DNA of 64,000 nt from Gp6-AA40 sp035649635 (GTDB lineage Bacteria; Acidobacteriota; Vicinamibacteria; Vicinamibacterales; UBA2999). The notes beneath the pieces are model-generated. The model was not told the origin of the DNA and made no database searches. It saw only the letters and a program-made list of their open reading frames with translations. The stretch covers positions 23,372 to 87,371 of the forward strand of contig DASRJE010000228.1 of the NCBI GenBank assembly GCA_035649635.1, read 5' to 3'. How positions within the stretch are numbered: position 1 is the first letter of the stretch; each line of letters starts with the position of its first letter. A program made the position numbers and the translations under genes. Of the stretch, positions 16,731 through 25,901 are shown piece by piece.

Positions 16731-18215
16731 TCAGTAGCCTAGGTAGTTCAACCAGGGAACGGCAATGATCAAGTAAGTGGCGAGAAAGAAGACACCAAGC
16801 ACCAGCCCGAGCACCCAGAATGCCTGGCGGCTGATGTACCCGCTCCCGTAGTAGATCGGGTTGTGCCCGGCGGTATACGTCGTCAGAATCCCCATCAGTC
16901 CGAGCGGGTACGACAGTAGCAATGCCCATTCCTTCGTCGACAGCCCTGGAATGGTTACAGCCATCGCAATGAAGACTGGCAACAGACTCGCGGCATGCGC
17001 CGTGATGCTCGCGAAGAAGTAGTGCAGGAAGAAGAACACACCGACGACAGAAACGGCGGCAGCCGCAGGACTGAGCCGCTGCAGCGTCGGGGCAATCGAC
17101 TGCACCAGCCAGTCGAGGAACTTCGTTTCTGCCAGTCCGCCAGCGAGCGTGACGAGCGTCGCGAACCAGATCAGGATGTTCCACGCCTGGGAGTGCCCGA
17201 TCACTTCGTTCCACGACACGACGCCGAAGATCACCATCAGCAGCACGACGAACATCGCTGTCACCGCCGGATCGACTCGAGCGGTTGCCCCAATCCAGAG
17301 ACCCAGGGCGGAGCAGACCAGGACCAGCAGTGTCAGTTCCCTGCGCGACATCGAACCCATCGACCGAAGCTGCTCGTGCGCCCATCGCGGCACTTCGGGA
17401 GCCGTGCGAATCTCGGGCGGATAGATTTTGTAGAGCAACAACGGAACGACGGCGATCAACAGCACACCCACGGGCGCAAAGCCTATGAACCACTCGAACC
17501 ACGAGACACTGACGCCTGCCGTCTGGCGCATCACGCTCACGGCAAGCGTGTTCGGCGCCAGGGCGGTGATGAACATGCTGCTGGAGATCATGCTCGCGAC
17601 GAGCGCGGTGTACAACACATACGCCCCAAGCCTGCGCGCGGTCCCATCGTCGGGACGCGAGGCGTAAAGCTCCGGGATCTGCCGCGCGATCGGAAAGACG
17701 GTGCCCGCGCTGCGAGCGGTCGCGGACGCGGTGAATGGGGCGAGCGCGAGATCGGCCAGCGTCACGGCGTAACCAAGGCCAAGGGTGCGATGTCCGAGGA
17801 GACGTACGAGATGAAGCGCGATGCGTCGGCCCAACCCGGTTTGTGTATAGCCGAGCGTGAACATGTACCCGGCGAAGATCAGCCAGACGGTCGCGTTGCC
17901 AAATCCGCTCAACGCCCATTGCGCCGATTGCGCGGGTGTCTCGCGAACCAGGCCGAGCGCGGCGGCCACGATGACGCCACCCATGCCGATGATGGCTGGT
18001 GGAATCGGCTCGGTGATGAGTCCAGCGATCACGGCGGCAAAGAGAGCGAAGTACCGCCACGCGTTGACCGACAGACCATCTGGCACGGGTGCGAGGAGGA
18101 GGGACACACCAACGGCAACCGGGATGAGGGTCTTGAAGAGCGTCCCACGCGCGTGCCCTTCGTGAGGAGAGGCTCTGGTCTCAGACGGTGGGCTCGAACG
18201 CTGGGCAACCGGCAC
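16731..18215 (-). CDS. DASS/SLC13-family dicarboxylate or citrate transporter
   Basis: 494 residues with about 12 hydrophobic segments. ITEPIPPAIIGMGGVIVAAALGL, SGFGNATVWLIFAGYMFTLGYTQTGLGRRIALHLV and TASATARSAGTVFPIARQI are divalent-anion:Na+ symporter/antiporter features (the first hairpin and the SNT/SAT-like motif). Repeat 2 has LAGGLAETKFLDWLV and ITAHAASLLPVFIAM. It should import C4-C6 di- or tricarboxylates through the inner membrane. It starts 11 bases after the recQ stop and leads into the acyl-CoA dehydrogenase operon, so it probably feeds that pathway. Confidence 0.92.
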   Translation of the reverse strand: MPVAQRSSPPSETRASPHEGHARGTLFKTLIPVAVGVSLLLAPVPDGLSVNAWRYFALFAAVIAGLITEPIPPAIIGMGGVIVAAALGLVRETPAQSAQWALSGFGNATVWLIFAGYMFTLGYTQTGLGRRIALHLVRLLGHRTLGLGYAVTLADLALAPFTASATARSAGTVFPIARQIPELYASRPDDGTARRLGAYVLYTALVASMISSSMFITALAPNTLAVSVMRQTAGVSVSWFEWFIGFAPVGVLLIAVVPLLLYKIYPPEIRTAPEVPRWAHEQLRSMGSMSRRELTLLVLVCSALGLWIGATARVDPAVTAMFVVLLMVIFGVVSWNEVIGHSQAWNILIWFATLVTLAGGLAETKFLDWLVQSIAPTLQRLSPAAAAVSVVGVFFFLHYFFASITAHAASLLPVFIAMAVTIPGLSTKEWALLLSYPLGLMGILTTYTAGHNPIYYGSGYISRQAFWVLGLVLGVFFLATYLIIAVPWLNYLGY

Positions 18216-18226
18216 GCCGCGCCAGC

Positions 18227-20110
18227 TTAGCCCGACCCTTTCACGATGTTCAAGATTGCTTCGCCGTACGCTGCCAGCTTGGCGGGACCAATGCCGGGGA
18301 TCTCACTCAATTCCTGAGCTGATCGAGGAAGGTGAGATGCGATGGCCATCAGCGTGCGGTCGTGCAGGATCACGAACGGCGCGATCGCGTTCCGCCTCGC
18401 TTGGTCGAGCCGCCAGGCACGGAGCGCATCGACAACCGAGGTCGGTGGGACGCTGACATCGATGGAGGGCTCGCCAAGCCTCTTCCGAACACGCCGCCGC
18501 GTGCCTCGTGTCGATGCCGCACTCCTGGTTCCCGGCGTTGCAATCAGCACGTCGCGAACTCGACCCGCCATCACTTCGCGGCCGAGCGGGGTCAGGCTGA
18601 GCGTGCGGTACTTGTCGTCGGAGGAGCGCAACAATCCGGCAGCGCCGAGCGCATCGATCCAGCGCTCGATCGTCACGAGCGGCTCATCGCGCAGGAGCCC
18701 GGTGGTCGACAAACGCGTGAGCGGCTCTGGCAGATCTTCGAGCTGGCCAGACAGCATTGCGGCAACTCGCCGCCTGCCGTATCGCTCCCCCGCTCGCGCG
18801 ACGCCGGACAGAATCTTGCGAACGAGCAGGCAGTCGTCATCGTCGATTGGCTTGAGCCGCGCGCAACTGCTGCACGAGCCGCACAGAGCTCGGGCTGCCG
18901 GGTCTCCGAAGTACTGAAGGATCGTCCACCGAAGGCAGTTGACCGTGTCGGCATACGCGACGATCCGTCGAAGCTTCTTGTGATCCAGTTCCTTGCGGCG
19001 CGCTACCTCGACCGGGTCTGGCCGGCGCGCCTCCCGGTCTGCGTCCTCTTCGTTCTCGCGATCGATGAGAAACTCGCGCGTCTTGACGTCCACGTAGTTC
19101 CACAGCAGCGTCGCCGTCGCCGACCGTCCGTCTCGACCCGCGCGGCCGATTTCCTGGTAATACGCTTCGAGCGATCCCGGGATGTCGAAATGAACCACGG
19201 TCTCGACATCCGGTCGATCAATGCCCATCCCGAAGGCATTGGTTGCGCACACAATCCGAAGCGAACCGGAACTGAATCGCTCCTGCACCTTCGAACGAGC
19301 CGAGTCGGCAAGGCCGGCGTGATACGCGGCCGCATCGATACCAGCTAACGTCAGTGTGTCGGCAGCGGCTTCAGCCTTGCGCCGGGTCGACGCGTAGACG
19401 AGCGCCCGTCCCCGGCCCACCAGTTGCGGCAGCAGCTCGTGCTTCTCGATGTCACCGGACACCGGCCGAACGGCGAGGGTGATGTTCGGGCGATCGAAGC
19501 CAGCCACCACGACACGCGGATCGGCAAGACCGAGGAGCTGCCCGATGTCGTCGCGCACTTCCGGGGTCGCCGTCGCGGTGAATGCCGCCATCGGCGGGCG
19601 TCCGCCGCGACCATCGCTTCGCCGGCAGGCCGCGGCGGCCTGTTTCAGAAAGCGATAATCCGGACGGAAGTCGTGCCCCCACTCCGACACGCAATGCGCC
19701 TCGTCAACGACGAAGCGCGAAACCGGAATGTCCTGCAGCGTGCGAACGAAGTGGTCCGATGCGAATCGCTCCGGCGCAACGTAGAGCAGGCGACACTCGC
19801 CCGCGCGCGCCATCTTGAATGCTTCCCGGCGGGCGTCGGACGACAGCGCCGAGTGCAGGGCCGCTGCACGAATCCCGCGCCGATTCAGCTCGTCGACCTG
19901 ATCTTTCATCAATGAGATTAGTGGCGAGACGACGAGCGCGGTGCCGGGCAGCAACAAAGCTGGCAACTGAAACCCGAGCGACTTGCCGGAGCCGGTCGGC
20001 ATGACGGCGAGCAGATCGTGACCGTCCAGAACACACTGGACGAGTTGCTGCTGGCCGTCACGGAACGACGAGTGACCGAAGTACTTTTGCAGGGGACCGA
20101 CGAGGTCCAT
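18227..20110 (-). CDS. recQ: ATP-dependent DNA helicase RecQ
   Basis: 627 residues from ATG 20110; the track upstream is the translated type B repeat. Walker A TGSGKS is at 39-44, DEAH at 136-139 followed by the RecQ aromatic loop SEWGHDFRPDY. AFTATATPEVRDDI is motif III and QEIGRAGRDGRSATATL motif VI. A zinc-binding subdomain includes VNCLRWTILQYFGDP and CGSCSSC. An HRDC domain closes the protein (FVILHDRTLMAIASHLPRS, then IPGIGPAKLAAYG). It unwinds recombination and replication intermediates 3' to 5'. GGGAG from the repeat, 8 bases before ATG, is the likely ribosome site. Confidence 0.96.
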   Translation of the reverse strand: MDLVGPLQKYFGHSSFRDGQQQLVQCVLDGHDLLAVMPTGSGKSLGFQLPALLLPGTALVVSPLISLMKDQVDELNRRGIRAAALHSALSSDARREAFKMARAGECRLLYVAPERFASDHFVRTLQDIPVSRFVVDEAHCVSEWGHDFRPDYRFLKQAAAACRRSDGRGGRPPMAAFTATATPEVRDDIGQLLGLADPRVVVAGFDRPNITLAVRPVSGDIEKHELLPQLVGRGRALVYASTRRKAEAAADTLTLAGIDAAAYHAGLADSARSKVQERFSSGSLRIVCATNAFGMGIDRPDVETVVHFDIPGSLEAYYQEIGRAGRDGRSATATLLWNYVDVKTREFLIDRENEEDADREARRPDPVEVARRKELDHKKLRRIVAYADTVNCLRWTILQYFGDPAARALCGSCSSCARLKPIDDDDCLLVRKILSGVARAGERYGRRRVAAMLSGQLEDLPEPLTRLSTTGLLRDEPLVTIERWIDALGAAGLLRSSDDKYRTLSLTPLGREVMAGRVRDVLIATPGTRSAASTRGTRRRVRKRLGEPSIDVSVPPTSVVDALRAWRLDQARRNAIAPFVILHDRTLMAIASHLPRSAQELSEIPGIGPAKLAAYGEAILNIVKGSG

Positions 20111-20112
20111 TA

Positions 20113-20198
20113 CGTCAACTCCCAACTTCCAACTCCCAACTTCCAATGGCGAGGGTCAACGGATTGGGCGTTGGGAATTGGCTATTAGCAGCTGACAC
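20113..20198. repeat. Heptad-period intergenic repeat, type B, copy 2
   Basis: The left arm is four units CAACTCC, CAACTTC, CAACTCC, CAACTTC with little decay; the right arm (TTGGGCG, TTGGGAA, TTGGCTA) ends in GACAC. It fills the space between the recQ start and the next stop codon. Read on the minus strand it gives GGGAG just before recQ. Confidence 0.85.
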
Positions 20199-21149
20199 CT
20201 ATCGTCCCGATGACGCGCCAGCTGCTTCCTCCTGCCGGGCGATCCCGAGGATGTTCCGCATCGCGTAGTTGCCTTCGTGACACGCGTACTCGAACGGGCG
20301 TTCGGTAGTCTGGGTGAGATTCATCGCGAACGTCCACGGACGCGTCCAGGTGTCCTGGTCGTCGAAGGTCACCGACCACTCGACGACGCCCGGTGCGCGA
20401 GGCGTGAATCGCTCGACCAGCCGGAGGTTCGGACTGGACCCGCGATACGGCACTTTGTCCGTGAAGTTCGTCGTCTCGATGACGAGCGTATCGCCTTCGA
20501 AACGTCCGCGCGCGTCACCCATGTAATTACGAATCGCCGAGCCCACATGCGGGCGCCCGTCGAGCGGGATGACGCGAAGCTCGTTGACCATCTCGTACTG
20601 AATCGCAACGAACCCCGGGCCCTGGACGATCTCGTATGAGTTGCCGTAGATGGCGGGCATCATCGATCCGGGCAGTCCTCGAGTAATGCAACGATCGTAC
20701 AGGCTGCGATCCTCGTACGAGTCAGCATCGCCGCGCCCGCGGCGGGCCTGAGCGCGCGCGGTCGCACGCGCCTTCGCCTCCGCTGTCTGCGGCGGAATCT
20801 TGCCGTCCGGCGGATCGACAACCAACCATGCACGGCTGTTCTTGGGATTGTGATTCTCGAACCAGTGGAGCGGGCTGCGCAGTTCCCAGCGCTGCCTGTC
20901 GGCCTCGAGGCGATCCTCGTTGCGCTGTTCGTTGAGTTTGGCGAGCTCGTCGGCGCTGATGTCCTTGAGCGATTTCCCGGACAGTGAATCCGGGCGCTCC
21001 ATCGGGATCAGGCTCTCATCGCTGTTCGTGTAGGCGCCTTGCAGATCCGGATCGCCCCACGGCGTGCGTGGCGCCTGGGCAGCTGCCTCGGCGACCACGA
21101 TCAAGAACGCACCGCACGAGATCACAAGCGTGTTGAGAAATCGATTCAC
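20199..21149 (-). CDS. Secreted TPWGDPD-motif protein, paralogue 2
   Basis: 316 residues from GTG 21149, with a signal peptide ending VAEAAAQ. It has RTPWGDPDLQGAYTNSDESLIPMERPDSL, WLVVDPPDGKIPPQT, LYDRCITRGLPGSMMPAIYGNSYEIVQGPGFVAIQYEM, IPLDGRPHVGSAI, GRFEGDTLVIETTNFTD and FEYACHEGNYAMRNIL. It is closest to paralogue 3 (27386-28345), sharing the VVDPPDGKIPP and LPGSMMPAIYGN segments. A heptad repeat touches its stop codon. Function unknown; likely periplasmic. Confidence 0.85.
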   Translation of the reverse strand: MNRFLNTLVISCGAFLIVVAEAAAQAPRTPWGDPDLQGAYTNSDESLIPMERPDSLSGKSLKDISADELAKLNEQRNEDRLEADRQRWELRSPLHWFENHNPKNSRAWLVVDPPDGKIPPQTAEAKARATARAQARRGRGDADSYEDRSLYDRCITRGLPGSMMPAIYGNSYEIVQGPGFVAIQYEMVNELRVIPLDGRPHVGSAIRNYMGDARGRFEGDTLVIETTNFTDKVPYRGSSPNLRLVERFTPRAPGVVEWSVTFDDQDTWTRPWTFAMNLTQTTERPFEYACHEGNYAMRNILGIARQEEAAGASSGR

Positions 21150-21197
21150 CTTTCACCCCGCATGGTTGACGTATGCTGGGTCCTGTTCTACGGACCC

Positions 21198-21223
21198 GGC
21201 GGGTCTAGAAAGCAAGACCCGCC
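21198..21223. repeat. REP-like hairpin, class E, copy 2
   Basis: GGCGGGTCT (21198-21206) and AGACCCGCC (21215-21223) form a 9-base perfect stem. The flanking CTACG continues into 21224-21228 and, on the minus strand, supplies the TAG stop of the MmgE/PrpD gene. Confidence 0.8.
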
Positions 21224-22612
21224 CTACGATGCGTTGATCGACCTGACGGCCAATCCGACCAGCGTCGACACGTCGGAAAGATTTTCCGTCCGTCCTATCT
21301 CGGTTGCAAGACGGTCACGCTCTTCCAGCGTGAGGACTCCACCGGCGTTGTCGTCGAACTTCGCCCGCAGCTCCGACGGGGTCATCGGATTCTCTGCCGA
21401 GCCGCGGTTGTACTCTTCGACTTCCGTCAGCACGCGTCCGTCCTTCAGTGTGACGCGGACGGCCCCCTTGAAGCGCCCAGGCCCGGGGAACTCGGGGTCG
21501 ACGTAGTAGTCGACTGTTCGAGCCAGGGACAGAATCTCCGGGTTGAGACGGTTGCGATCCTCGTATGCGTCTCTTCCCAAACGCCCGCAATAGAGGGCTT
21601 CGGCCAGCGTGTACTGAAGGCACACGCGGCAATGCGCCTGCGATGCCGGCGCACGCTTCTCTTCCACCGGCTCGCAGACGATCGACACGTTGAATTCGGC
21701 CACCGGACACTCGATTCGCCGCACATCATCGGGTCGAACACCCTGATCTCGAAGCCGCAGGATAGCTGAGATGTACGGGTGCAGCACGTGCGCCGCGGGA
21801 AACGGTTTGAAAGACGAGTAGCGGCTCTCCCAATGCGACCCGAGTCCATCCACGATGCGATTCAGCTTTTTCGCCGCGGCTGGATCCTGAAGGTGTGATG
21901 AGAACAGTCCGAAGCGTCCTTCGAAGATCTTGGGCGGACCCGTGACACCAGCTGCCGCGAACATCGCCGCTGACAGACCGCTCTGCGCCGCCCAGCCGGA
22001 ATGCAGAAACTTCGTGTCCGTGCCATCGACCCAACACTCGAGTACGCCGGCCGCGAAGCTGCCGCACGTCCCCGCGGCATGAGCGAGCGTCTGCGGATCC
22101 AGTTCCAACAGTTTTCCGATGCCGTACGCGATGCCGAATGGAGAAAACAACCCGGTCGGATGGAAGCCGCGCCGGTGGAATTGTCCCGGTGCCACGACGC
22201 CGACGCGGCACGCGATCTCGTTCGAGAGCGCGATCGTGAGAATGGCATCCTTGCCGCTGACGACCCGCGTTTCCGACAGCGCAAGTGTGGCCGCCACCGA
22301 CGGGCTGCTCATGTGAACGATCGACTCGTTGTGCGTGTCGTCGAACTCGAGCGCCTGCGGAAACGAGGCGTTCGCGAATGCGGCGCTCGTGACGCCGACT
22401 TTGTCACCGGTTCCCAGGATGCGGCAGGGACCGGCTGGCGACACCGCCGTCGTCCCGGCCCGAATCGCACGGCCGAATCTCGTCTCGGCCCCGGCGAGCG
22501 CGAGCCCAAGCACGTCCAGGATTCGGAGCTTCGTCGCTTCAACAACGTCCGCTGGAAGATCTTCGAATCGGACGCGTGCAACCCACTCGGCGACCTGGCT
22601 GGCAAGCGTCAC
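21224..22612 (-). CDS. MmgE/PrpD family protein 1
   Basis: 462 residues from GTG 22612, two bases after the MFS stop. Signatures: LPADVVEATKLRILDVLGLALAGAETRFGRAI, ANASFPQALEFDDTHNESIVHMSSPSVAATLAL, GFHPTGLFSPFGIAYGIGKLLELD and SSFKPFPAAHVLHPYISAIL. The D-D-x-x-x-E-x-x-x-H core is intact. The family holds 2-methylcitrate dehydratase and cis-aconitate decarboxylase (itaconate producer), plus many unassigned members. With a second copy in the same operon and an ACS transporter it probably acts on a carboxylic acid. Its stop codon lies in a REP-like flank. Confidence 0.9.
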   Translation of the reverse strand: MTLASQVAEWVARVRFEDLPADVVEATKLRILDVLGLALAGAETRFGRAIRAGTTAVSPAGPCRILGTGDKVGVTSAAFANASFPQALEFDDTHNESIVHMSSPSVAATLALSETRVVSGKDAILTIALSNEIACRVGVVAPGQFHRRGFHPTGLFSPFGIAYGIGKLLELDPQTLAHAAGTCGSFAAGVLECWVDGTDTKFLHSGWAAQSGLSAAMFAAAGVTGPPKIFEGRFGLFSSHLQDPAAAKKLNRIVDGLGSHWESRYSSFKPFPAAHVLHPYISAILRLRDQGVRPDDVRRIECPVAEFNVSIVCEPVEEKRAPASQAHCRVCLQYTLAEALYCGRLGRDAYEDRNRLNPEILSLARTVDYYVDPEFPGPGRFKGAVRVTLKDGRVLTEVEEYNRGSAENPMTPSELRAKFDDNAGGVLTLEERDRLATEIGRTENLSDVSTLVGLAVRSINAS

Positions 22613-22614
22613 GA

Positions 22615-23943
22615 TTACTCTCCCGGCGCGAAGCGGCGCAGCGACCACGCGAGCACCGCAGCGAGCACCAGGAATCCGCTCATCGCCAACAGCCCCGCGG
22701 AGAACGATCCCGTCTCGTCTGTCAGCCATCCCATGACATATGGCCCGACGAATCCACCGGTCGTGCCGATCGAATTGATGAAGGCCAGTCCGCCCGCCGC
22801 TGCCATCCCGGTGAGGAATCGCGGCGGAATCGTCCAGAAGATCGCACGTGCGCCATTGATACCGGTGATGGCCACAGCCATGGCCGCCACCGACACCCAG
22901 AAGTTTCCCGAGAACAGAATCGCGCCCAGGAACCCACACGCCGAGAGCACACACGAAAGCGCCAGGTTCACGACCTTGCTGCCACCTCGGTCGACGTGGC
23001 GGGCCCACAGGATCATGCCGATCACCGCGACGACGTAGCAACCGCTGCTGACAAACCCGATCTCGATGTCCGTCAGCTTGCCTTCACGCAACATCAACGG
23101 GAGGAAGATGCCGATCGCATAAGAGCCGACCAGGAAGCCGAACTGGACGAGCGCCAGGATGATCACGCGCACGTCGCGAATCGCAACGCGGAGGTGACGA
23201 ACTTCACGTGGTCGCTTCTCGGCCAGCAATCGCTCGCGGACGATGCGACGCTCTTCGTCGGAGAGCCAGGACACGTCCTCGGGCCGGTCGGCGAGGAGCC
23301 AGAGCAAGCTCATTCCGATCAACACAACGGGCAGGCCTTCGATGATGAACATCCACTGCCACCCCGCGATCCCCAGGATGCCGTTCATGCCCAGCAGCCA
23401 ACCCGATATTGGTCCGCCGATCACGGAGGAGACCGGAATCGCCACCATGAACCACGCGATCATGCGTGTCCGGTACTGCGCGGGAAACCAGGTCCCGAGG
23501 TAGAACGCCACGCCGGGAAAGAAACCGGCTTCCGCGGCACCAAGGAGCAGCCGGAGCGCATAGAAGCTGCTCGGTCCAACGGCTAGAGCAGTCGCCGCCG
23601 ACGCCAGTCCCCACGAGATCATGATCCGCGACAGCCACACGCGTGCGCCGACGCGATAGAGGATGATGTTGCTCGGGACTTCCAGGAAGCAGTACGCGAC
23701 GAAGAACACGCCGGCACCGAAGCCGAGCTGCGTCGCCGTCAACCCGATCGCCTGGTTCATCGTCAAGCTGGCGAAACCGACGTTGTTGCGATCGAGGTAA
23801 TTGAAGATGTAGGCGAGGATCAGCACCGGCATCAGCCGCCAGCCAATCTTGGCGAAGACGCGCCGCTCGGCCTCCTTCAGGTCGACGGAAGGTTTCGGTG
23901 CCTCGCTCGCTTGCGGTGTCGTTGCGCTGGTCGGTGTGCTCAT
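22615..23943 (-). CDS. MFS transporter of the anion:cation symporter (ACS) type
   Basis: 442 residues from ATG 23943, overlapping the previous stop (ATGA). FNYLDRNNVGFASLTMNQ after helix 1 and FFVAYCFLEVPSNIILYRVGARVWLSRIMISWG are signatures of the ACS group, which takes up galactonate, tartrate, phthalate and other organic anions. AAEAGFFPGVAFYLGTWFP and GWQWMFIIEGLPVVL are also typical. It sits between MmgE/PrpD genes in one operon and probably imports their substrate. Confidence 0.92.
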   Translation of the reverse strand: MSTPTSATTPQASEAPKPSVDLKEAERRVFAKIGWRLMPVLILAYIFNYLDRNNVGFASLTMNQAIGLTATQLGFGAGVFFVAYCFLEVPSNIILYRVGARVWLSRIMISWGLASAATALAVGPSSFYALRLLLGAAEAGFFPGVAFYLGTWFPAQYRTRMIAWFMVAIPVSSVIGGPISGWLLGMNGILGIAGWQWMFIIEGLPVVLIGMSLLWLLADRPEDVSWLSDEERRIVRERLLAEKRPREVRHLRVAIRDVRVIILALVQFGFLVGSYAIGIFLPLMLREGKLTDIEIGFVSSGCYVVAVIGMILWARHVDRGGSKVVNLALSCVLSACGFLGAILFSGNFWVSVAAMAVAITGINGARAIFWTIPPRFLTGMAAAGGLAFINSIGTTGGFVGPYVMGWLTDETGSFSAGLLAMSGFLVLAAVLAWSLRRFAPGE

Positions 23944-24341
23944 TGCGCTGGTTTCACGTTCATCGTGAAGCATTGTGTCCCGGCCCCATGCGACCAGAAG
24001 TCTGCGCGCGCGTCGGCGGTTTCGCGATCGAACGCACTGCAGAGCTCATAGCTATTCGCGTTGAACGTCCGGTACCCATATGACTGTCCAGTCACGGGAT
24101 CGCGCGGGATTACTGAGAGACCGCCTTCCTTGGACAGCTCGTCCAACGACCCCGGCACCTGCTGATGCCGCTTGTGAAAGACCTCGATTGCCGACGAAAT
24201 GGCTTGCAGGTCTTCGACGCGCCGCGTGTCCAAACGCCTCGTGCGCTCCTCGCCCGGCGACCCGATGATGACGATGCCCGTCGTCACCGCAGCCGCGACA
24301 ACGATTACGAGAACGATTGCCAGTGTTCGCTTACCTGTCAC
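23940..24341 (-). CDS. Small membrane-anchored protein, pseudopilin-like C-terminal part
   Basis: 133 residues from GTG 24341, overlapping the DUF5671 stop (GTGA). One N-terminal helix (LAIVLVIVVAAAVTTGIVII), then RRLDTRRVEDLQAISSAIEVFHKRHQQVPGSLDEL and IPRDPVTGQSYGYRTFNANSYELCSAF. The pattern 'helix, then a region with DPVTGxxYxY' is like type II secretion pseudopilins and related type IV pilin-like proteins. The leader-peptidase cleavage motif (Gly, then Phe-Thr-Leu-Ile-Glu) is missing, so it is not a normal pilin. Role unknown. Confidence 0.75.
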   Translation of the reverse strand: MTGKRTLAIVLVIVVAAAVTTGIVIIGSPGEERTRRLDTRRVEDLQAISSAIEVFHKRHQQVPGSLDELSKEGGLSVIPRDPVTGQSYGYRTFNANSYELCSAFDRETADARADFWSHGAGTQCFTMNVKPAQ

Positions 24342-24988
24342 TTCCGGCTCTCCACTTCGTCCTGCCGGATGTCGTGAAGGTAATAGATGAACGCTGTCCC
24401 GGAGATGAGCGCAACGGTGATGACCTTCAGGAGGAATCGTACGGTCAGTTCGCCGCCAAGCACGTTATAGACGAGTGTCGTGAAATCACCAAGCAACGCG
24501 CACGCGGCCGAAAACAGCGTGAGGTATGTCAGCCAGCGCCGGACCTTCGAGGCTCTCTTCATCGGGTCGCGACTGATATCGCGTTCCGTCAGCCACGACA
24601 GGTAGAGAAACACCGGGAAGGCGACGATCAGCCACGAGATTGACCAACGGATCGACTGTCTCGAGTACTGCTCGTAGCCCGGGAACGTCTGAGAGGCATC
24701 CGGGAAGGCCCGGTTGATGAACTCGAATATCAGGCTGCCCAGGTTGTAGGCACTCGCGTAGAGCGTGCCGAACAGCACGAGGTACATGAATGCTTCGCGC
24801 GCCGAGAGATACGGCCGGGCGCGCGGCACCGGAATCGGAAAGTCGATGTCCGCATACGCCGTAAGCGCGCCCTGTATCTGGTCTGTCGTCCAGCCGCTCT
24901 TGCGAAGGGCGTCCTCGATCCGCTCACGCGGCACGCCGTGACCCAGGGCCTCGCGGACGAACACGAGGAGCTCGTCCCCCGCAGCCAT
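24338..24988 (-). CDS. DUF5671-like multi-pass membrane protein
   Basis: 216 residues from ATG 24988, whose A is the last base of the upstream TAA (TAATG). A short N-terminal helical domain (LLVFVREALGHGVPRERIEDALRKSGW, DQIQGALTAYAD) resembles a small SHOCT/UBA-like bundle. About four membrane helices follow (REAFMYLVLFGTLYASAYNLGSLIF; WSISWLIVAFPVFLYLSW; WLTYLTLFSAACALLGDFTTLVY; LLKVITVALISGTAFIYYLHDIR). This matches DUF5671 proteins; their function is not known to me. It is embedded in the MmgE/PrpD operon. Confidence 0.8.
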   Translation of the reverse strand: MAAGDELLVFVREALGHGVPRERIEDALRKSGWTTDQIQGALTAYADIDFPIPVPRARPYLSAREAFMYLVLFGTLYASAYNLGSLIFEFINRAFPDASQTFPGYEQYSRQSIRWSISWLIVAFPVFLYLSWLTERDISRDPMKRASKVRRWLTYLTLFSAACALLGDFTTLVYNVLGGELTVRFLLKVITVALISGTAFIYYLHDIRQDEVESRK

Positions 24989-25899
24989 TAGGAGGGTGAA
25001 TAACCCTGCGCTGACGGGAGGCGCTTCAATCCCGCTTCCACCGCGACCGGCACCGTGTTCTCTGGCGGGGGCAACGGGCAGAGCGTGTATCGCGAATACG
25101 CGCACGGCGGATTGAAAGCGAAGTTGAAGTCGATGACGGTCCATTCGCCGCCGTTGACAACCGTGGGTGTCAGGATGCGGTAGCCGCCGTACGTCGTGCT
25201 CTGATTGGTCGGATCCTTGAACATCACGAAGAATTCTCCGCCGCCCGGTTCGCCGAAGGCAGTCAGTCGATGCTCCTGCCCGTTCAACTGAAACACCAAT
25301 TGCCCCAGCGACAGGAAGCTCATGGACCCGCCACGGACGTCAGGTACCTGGACTGGTTTCGGTGATTCGAAGGCGTCGAAACGGGCCGACACTCTCCAGC
25401 GAGCATCCAGCGGATAGGCGTCGAGCGCCGGCGGATTGGCGATCGCCGGGTGCTTCATGTCGCGCGCAGTCATCCAGCGTCGATCGTCTCCGGCATCGAC
25501 GACGAACAGGAGCAGCGAGCCGATCCAGATGTCGTCTCGTAGTGGCATGGCGTCCGAGACCGGACGGCCATCGGGAAGCCGCAGCGCGGAACCCGGTGCG
25601 GGAATAACCGTGATCGTCTTTCCCTCGCGCCGAAATGTCCCAGCCTGCATTGGCTTCCCGGATAGCGGCAAGACGATCGGAAGAGCGGCTTCTGAGCCAA
25701 ACGCCGTCTCACCCTCCTGCAGAGGCCAGACGCCGACGATCGACAAGACGTCGCTGAGAAGGCCACGCTGGTTTTCGCGCCAGGCGCGATGGTCGGCCTC
25801 GTATTTCGTCTGCTCGACAACGGGCGGAGTGGGCCATGGCTCCCGCCCGCAACCGACCGCAAGCGCGACGACGATCAGCGATGAGCAGCGCGCGCGCAC
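24988..25899 (-). CDS. DUF1684 lipoprotein
   Basis: 303 residues from GTG 25899, two bases after the upstream stop. A lipobox (LIVVALAVGCGRE) predicts lipidation at Cys17. The DUF1684 pattern is clear: YEADHRAWRENQRGLLSD, WPLQEGETAFGSEA, then FKDPTNQSTTYGGYRIL, DFNFAFNPPCAYSRYTLCPLPPPEN and AGLKRL. DUF1684 proteins occur in many phyla without a proven role. The family is often cytoplasmic or exported; here export is predicted. Overlaps at both ends put it in the six-gene operon. Confidence 0.88.
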   Translation of the reverse strand: MRARCSSLIVVALAVGCGREPWPTPPVVEQTKYEADHRAWRENQRGLLSDVLSIVGVWPLQEGETAFGSEAALPIVLPLSGKPMQAGTFRREGKTITVIPAPGSALRLPDGRPVSDAMPLRDDIWIGSLLLFVVDAGDDRRWMTARDMKHPAIANPPALDAYPLDARWRVSARFDAFESPKPVQVPDVRGGSMSFLSLGQLVFQLNGQEHRLTAFGEPGGGEFFVMFKDPTNQSTTYGGYRILTPTVVNGGEWTVIDFNFAFNPPCAYSRYTLCPLPPPENTVPVAVEAGLKRLPSAQGYSPS

Positions 25900-25901
25900 G
25901 G

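Noticed and set aside
16594..18230. Long open frames on both strands over the dicarboxylate transporter (488 and 411 codons)
   Set aside because: They are Arg/His/Asp-rich, have no hydrophobic core or motif, and lie exactly opposite or offset to a gene with clear transporter signatures; high GC keeps such frames open.
18332..19348. 338-codon plus-strand frame inside recQ
   Set aside because: Antisense shadow of a well-supported helicase gene, with no recognisable domain and no ribosome site.
22001..23586. Long plus-strand frames over the MmgE/PrpD and MFS genes
   Set aside because: Antisense shadows with His/Arg/Asp-rich sequence; the minus-strand genes have clear family signatures.
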